From Accumulibacter sp. (GTDB lineage Bacteria > Pseudomonadota > Gammaproteobacteria > Burkholderiales > Rhodocyclaceae), in contig JAITIQ010000095.1 in the NCBI GenBank assembly GCA_031279425.1, positions 1 through 42,796 of the forward strand: a stretch of 42,796 bases of DNA. The letters are read 5' to 3'. The first letter of the stretch is position 1; every line of letters starts with the position of its first letter. A program made the position numbers and the translations under genes. This document shows positions 39,976 to 42,796 of the stretch, in pieces. The notes beneath the pieces were generated by a model. That model had not been told where the DNA came from. It ran no database searches and saw nothing but the letters and a program-made list of their open reading frames with translations.

Positions 39976-41037
39976 ATGAGCATCGAAGTCAGAAACCTTT
40001 CCAAATATTTCGGCCAGTTCCGCGCGCTCGACGACGTGTCACTTTCCATCGAAACCGGCGAGCTGGTGGCCTTGCTGGGCCCGTCGGGCTGCGGCAAGAC
40101 CACGCTCCTGCGCATCATCGCCGGTCTGGAGTCGCCCGACGCCGGCAGCGTGCTCTTCGCCGGCGAGGACGCCACCGGCGTCGACGTGCGCCGCCGCCAG
40201 GTGGGCTTCGTCTTCCAGCACTACGCGCTGTTCCATCACATGACGGTATTCGAGAACGTGGCTTTCGGGCTGCGCGTCAAACCGCGCGCGCAGCGGCCTT
40301 CCGAGGAAGAGATCCGGGCCAGGGTGCATGATCTGTTGAGCCTGGTGCAGCTCGATTGGGTGGCCGAGCGCTATCCCTCGCAACTCTCGGGCGGCCAGCG
40401 CCAGCGCATCGCGCTCGCCCGGGCGCTGGCGGTGGAGCCGCGCGTATTGCTGCTCGACGAGCCTTTCGGCGCGCTCGATGCCAAGGTGCGCAAGGAATTG
40501 CGCCGCTGGCTGCGCCGCCTGCACGACGATCTGCACATCGCCAGCGTATTCGTCACGCACGACCAGGAAGAAGCGCTGGAAGTCTCCGATCGGGTGGTGC
40601 TGATGAATGCCGGACGCATCGAGCAGATCGGCGAGCCGCGCGAGCTCTGGGAACACCCGGCGACTCCTTTCGTTTTCGATTTCCTGGGCAGCGTCAATGC
40701 GTTGAGGGGTCACGCCGCGCGCGGCGTGTGGCATGCCGACGGTGTCACGCTGCCCGCGCCCGAAATGACCCAGGACGACAAACTGCATGCCGTCGCCTAC
40801 GTGCGGCCGCACGAAATCGATCTGGCGCGCGACAAGTCGGGCGCCAACGGCATACGGGTGCGCCTGGATCACGCCTATCTCGCCGGCCCTTCCGCCTACC
40901 TGGAACTGCGGCGCCTGGACAGGGACGCCCTGATCGAAGCCCAGTTGCCCGAAACCCGATATCGCGAGCTCGGCCTCAAGGTGGGCGACGTGCTGGTGGC
41001 CAACCCGCTCCGCGCGCGGGTGTTCGCGGCGGCCTGA
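39976..41037 (+). CDS. cysA: Sulfate ABC transporter ATP-binding protein CysA
   Basis: [96 protein letters not shown]. Confidence 0.96.
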   Translation: MSIEVRNLSKYFGQFRALDDVSLSIETGELVALLGPSGCGKTTLLRIIAGLESPDAGSVLFAGEDATGVDVRRRQVGFVFQHYALFHHMTVFENVAFGLRVKPRAQRPSEEEIRARVHDLLSLVQLDWVAERYPSQLSGGQRQRIALARALAVEPRVLLLDEPFGALDAKVRKELRRWLRRLHDDLHIASVFVTHDQEEALEVSDRVVLMNAGRIEQIGEPRELWEHPATPFVFDFLGSVNALRGHAARGVWHADGVTLPAPEMTQDDKLHAVAYVRPHEIDLARDKSGANGIRVRLDHAYLAGPSAYLELRRLDRDALIEAQLPETRYRELGLKVGDVLVANPLRARVFAAA

Positions 41038-41046
41038 AAGCGCGCC

Positions 41047-41766
41047 ATGACGCTCCCCGCCCTGGCGCCGCCAGTGGACTCCGGCCGGGCCGCCGAACGC
41101 TGGCGCGCGCTCCGGTTCCGTCTGGCCGGCATCGCCGAACGCCATCCCGACGCGGCGCTGGCTTCGTCCCTGTCCGCCGAGGACATGCTGTTGACGCACG
41201 CCATCTTCCGCGCGCATCTGCCCCTGCGGGTATTCACCCTGAATACCGGCCGCCTGCACGCGGAGACCCTGGAGCTCCTGGAACGCATCGAATCCGCCTA
41301 TGGACGCCCGCTGGAAATCTATCATCCCGACGAACGAGCCGTACGGGACTACACGGCCGCCCACGGCGCCCATGCCTTTTACGACAGCGTCGAACTGCGC
41401 CGGGCCTGCTGCCGGATACGCAAGGTCGAGCCGCTCGCGCGCGCGCTCGCCGGGTGTTCGGCCTGGATCACCGGACAGCGCCGCGCCCAGGCTGCCACCC
41501 GCGAGGACCTGCCCGAGGAAGAGCGCGACGGGACCTTCGGCCTTGCCAAATACAACCCCCTCGCCGCCTGGAACGACGAGGAAATCTGGCAGGTCATCCG
41601 CGCGCGGGACATCCCCTACAACCCGCTGCACGACCGCGGCTATCCCTCCATCGGCTGCGAGCCCTGCACGCGCGCCGTCCGTCCCGGCGAGGACGCGCGC
41701 GCCGGACGCTGGTGGTGGGAGTCGTCGGACTCGAAGGAATGCGGATTGCATACCGGCCACAAATAG
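41047..41766 (+). CDS. cysH: Assimilatory adenylylsulfate (APS) reductase, CysH family, Fe-S type
   Basis: SLSAEDMLLTHAIF; CC...CxxC pairs (RACCRIRKVEPL, GCEPCTRAV) and C-terminal ECGLHTG. Confidence 0.92.
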   Translation: MTLPALAPPVDSGRAAERWRALRFRLAGIAERHPDAALASSLSAEDMLLTHAIFRAHLPLRVFTLNTGRLHAETLELLERIESAYGRPLEIYHPDERAVRDYTAAHGAHAFYDSVELRRACCRIRKVEPLARALAGCSAWITGQRRAQAATREDLPEEERDGTFGLAKYNPLAAWNDEEIWQVIRARDIPYNPLHDRGYPSIGCEPCTRAVRPGEDARAGRWWWESSDSKECGLHTGHK

Positions 41767-41844
41767 AGCAAGCGCTTCCGACACAGAGAACGCGAAGACA
41801 TGGAGAACACGGAGCGGGATTCGGTTTCTGGAGAAGATGGATTG

Positions 41845-42055
41845 AATGATGACCATATATTTGCACTGTCATTGTCCGGGCCGCGCGACGCGGCGGGCCA
41901 GAGGGCAGACAGAAGACAGAAATACAACCCGTCCCGCGTCATTGTTCGGGCTGCGCGACGTGGCAATCCCTGCGGCGGTTCCGCTACCCGAAACGCCAAG
42001 GCAAGCGGAAAGGCGTCTGGATTGCCGTGGATCTCTGGCCCTCGCCATGACGAAG
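41845..42055. repeat. Dispersed palindromic repeat, copy B (with internal insertion)
   Basis: gaccatatatttgcactgtcattg...cgtggcaatccctgcggcggttccgctacccgaaac...gtctggattgccgtgg; related to 14876-14996. Confidence 0.65.
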
Positions 42056-42123
42056 CTTCCTGTTCCCCTCGCCCCCCGCAGGGGGGAGAGGGTGGCCGAA
42101 GGCCGGGAGAGGGGGGAGCCAAG

Positions 42124-42220
42124 CCTCCGGCGCGAAGCGCCGCTGATTCTTTCGCGGTGGAGAGTGGGCGGGCGTCCCGTTCCTTCGTCCTTTGATCAGC
42201 GGCGCTCTCGCGCCGGAGGA
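42124..42220. repeat. Near-perfect inverted repeat nested in a G/C-rich palindromic island
   Basis: Left arm cctccggcgcgaagcgccgctgat (42124-42147), right arm atcagcggcgctctcgcgccggagg (42196-42220); outer partners such as ggggagaggg / ccctctcccg. Confidence 0.75.
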
Positions 42221-42382
42221 AAGGACTCCCTCTCCCGCCCCTGCGGGGCACCCTCCCCCGCCCAGCGGGGGAGGGGAATCCATCGGAAGAATCCGGCGCA
42301 GCCGCAAACTGACTGTCTTCTGTCCTCCGGATTGCCGCGGACCTTCGAGCCTCGCTTTTGACGAGTCCGTGTCCCCGGCAAA

Positions 42383-42796
42383 TTTTTGCGCCGCAGTTCC
42401 CGAGAAAACGGCAAGGTCAAGAACGAACCCCTGGGCTATCTCTCGCATCTTCCCGAATCGCTGATCGACATCATTCGCCGTTCGCTCAAGGGCGAACGTT
42501 TCGTTCCGGTAGGGGAAGCCTTCGAGATCGTCCCCTCGCTGCCGCGGGGGCACGTACAGGCAGTACGCTCGGCGATGAAGCGGCTGGACATGGCCTCCCT
42601 GCCGGGTGGCAAGCCCTCGCGCAAACGTGATCTGCTCTTGGCGATGGGGTGGCATTGCGCCTCGTCATGCCATTGTCGAAACTGGCGATGGCGCGTGGAT
42701 GGCAGAGCACGACCTTGGCCGCTGACTCCGGGGCGGCGGATGCAGATGAAGACGATCTGTGCGCGGCGATGGACTGGCTGCTGGCGCGTCAGGGGG
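42383..42796 (+). mobile_element. IS1634-like transposase, N-terminal part, frameshifted and cut by window end
   Basis: FLRRSSRENGKVKNEPLGYLSHLPESLIDIIRRSLKGERFVPVGEAFEIVPSLPRGHVQAVRSAMKRLDM...KPSRKRDLLLAM, then in another frame ALRLVMPLSKLAMARGWQSTTLAADSGAADADEDDLCAAMDWLLARQG; frameshift near 42645. Confidence 0.75.

Noticed and set aside
40039-41856. 605-aa minus-strand ORF
   Set aside because: Antisense to cysA and cysH, which are clearly real
41766-42360. Possible CRISPR array in the repeat island
   Set aside because: Repeats are inverted and nested, not regularly spaced direct repeats; no cas genes

Overview
This 42.8 kb, GC-rich window looks betaproteobacterial (Rhodocyclales-like, inferred from gene content only). 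Most of it is ordinary chromosomal backbone: der 3' end, topB, dprA, a LysM protein, def, a methylmalonyl-CoA mutase operon (mutA-mutB-meaB), a CorA-type Mg transporter, mtgA, htpG, a family 6 UDG-like glycosylase, a TRAP transporter/aldo-keto reductase/fucU operon with a divergent AraC regulator, a large NAD-glutamate dehydrogenase, a LysR regulator, and a sulfate uptake/reduction operon (sbp-cysT-cysW-cysA-cysH). The most notable signals are: (1) a cobalamin riboswitch on the minus strand, about 450 nt upstream of mutA, which would place a B12 sensor ahead of a B12-dependent enzyme; it has an atypical core (CCCGCTGCTGTA) and a possible long-range expression-platform helix; (2) an orphan type III secretion ATPase/stalk pair (sctN-sctO) with a dispersed repeat directly against the sctN start codon; (3) a decayed accessory scar at about 14.87-17.9 kb (integrase fragment fused to a hydrolase pseudogene, truncated aldo-keto reductase, repeat element); (4) a near-consensus Fur box with no recognisable iron gene next to it; (5) a CorA protein with an apparent MgtE_N-like N-terminal domain; (6) dispersed palindromic repeats and a CTGTCYTCTGTCYTC module at four places, ending in a frameshifted IS1634-like transposase at the right edge. 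No tRNA, rRNA or CRISPR array was recognised. I did not find a clear, wholly new multi-gene system.
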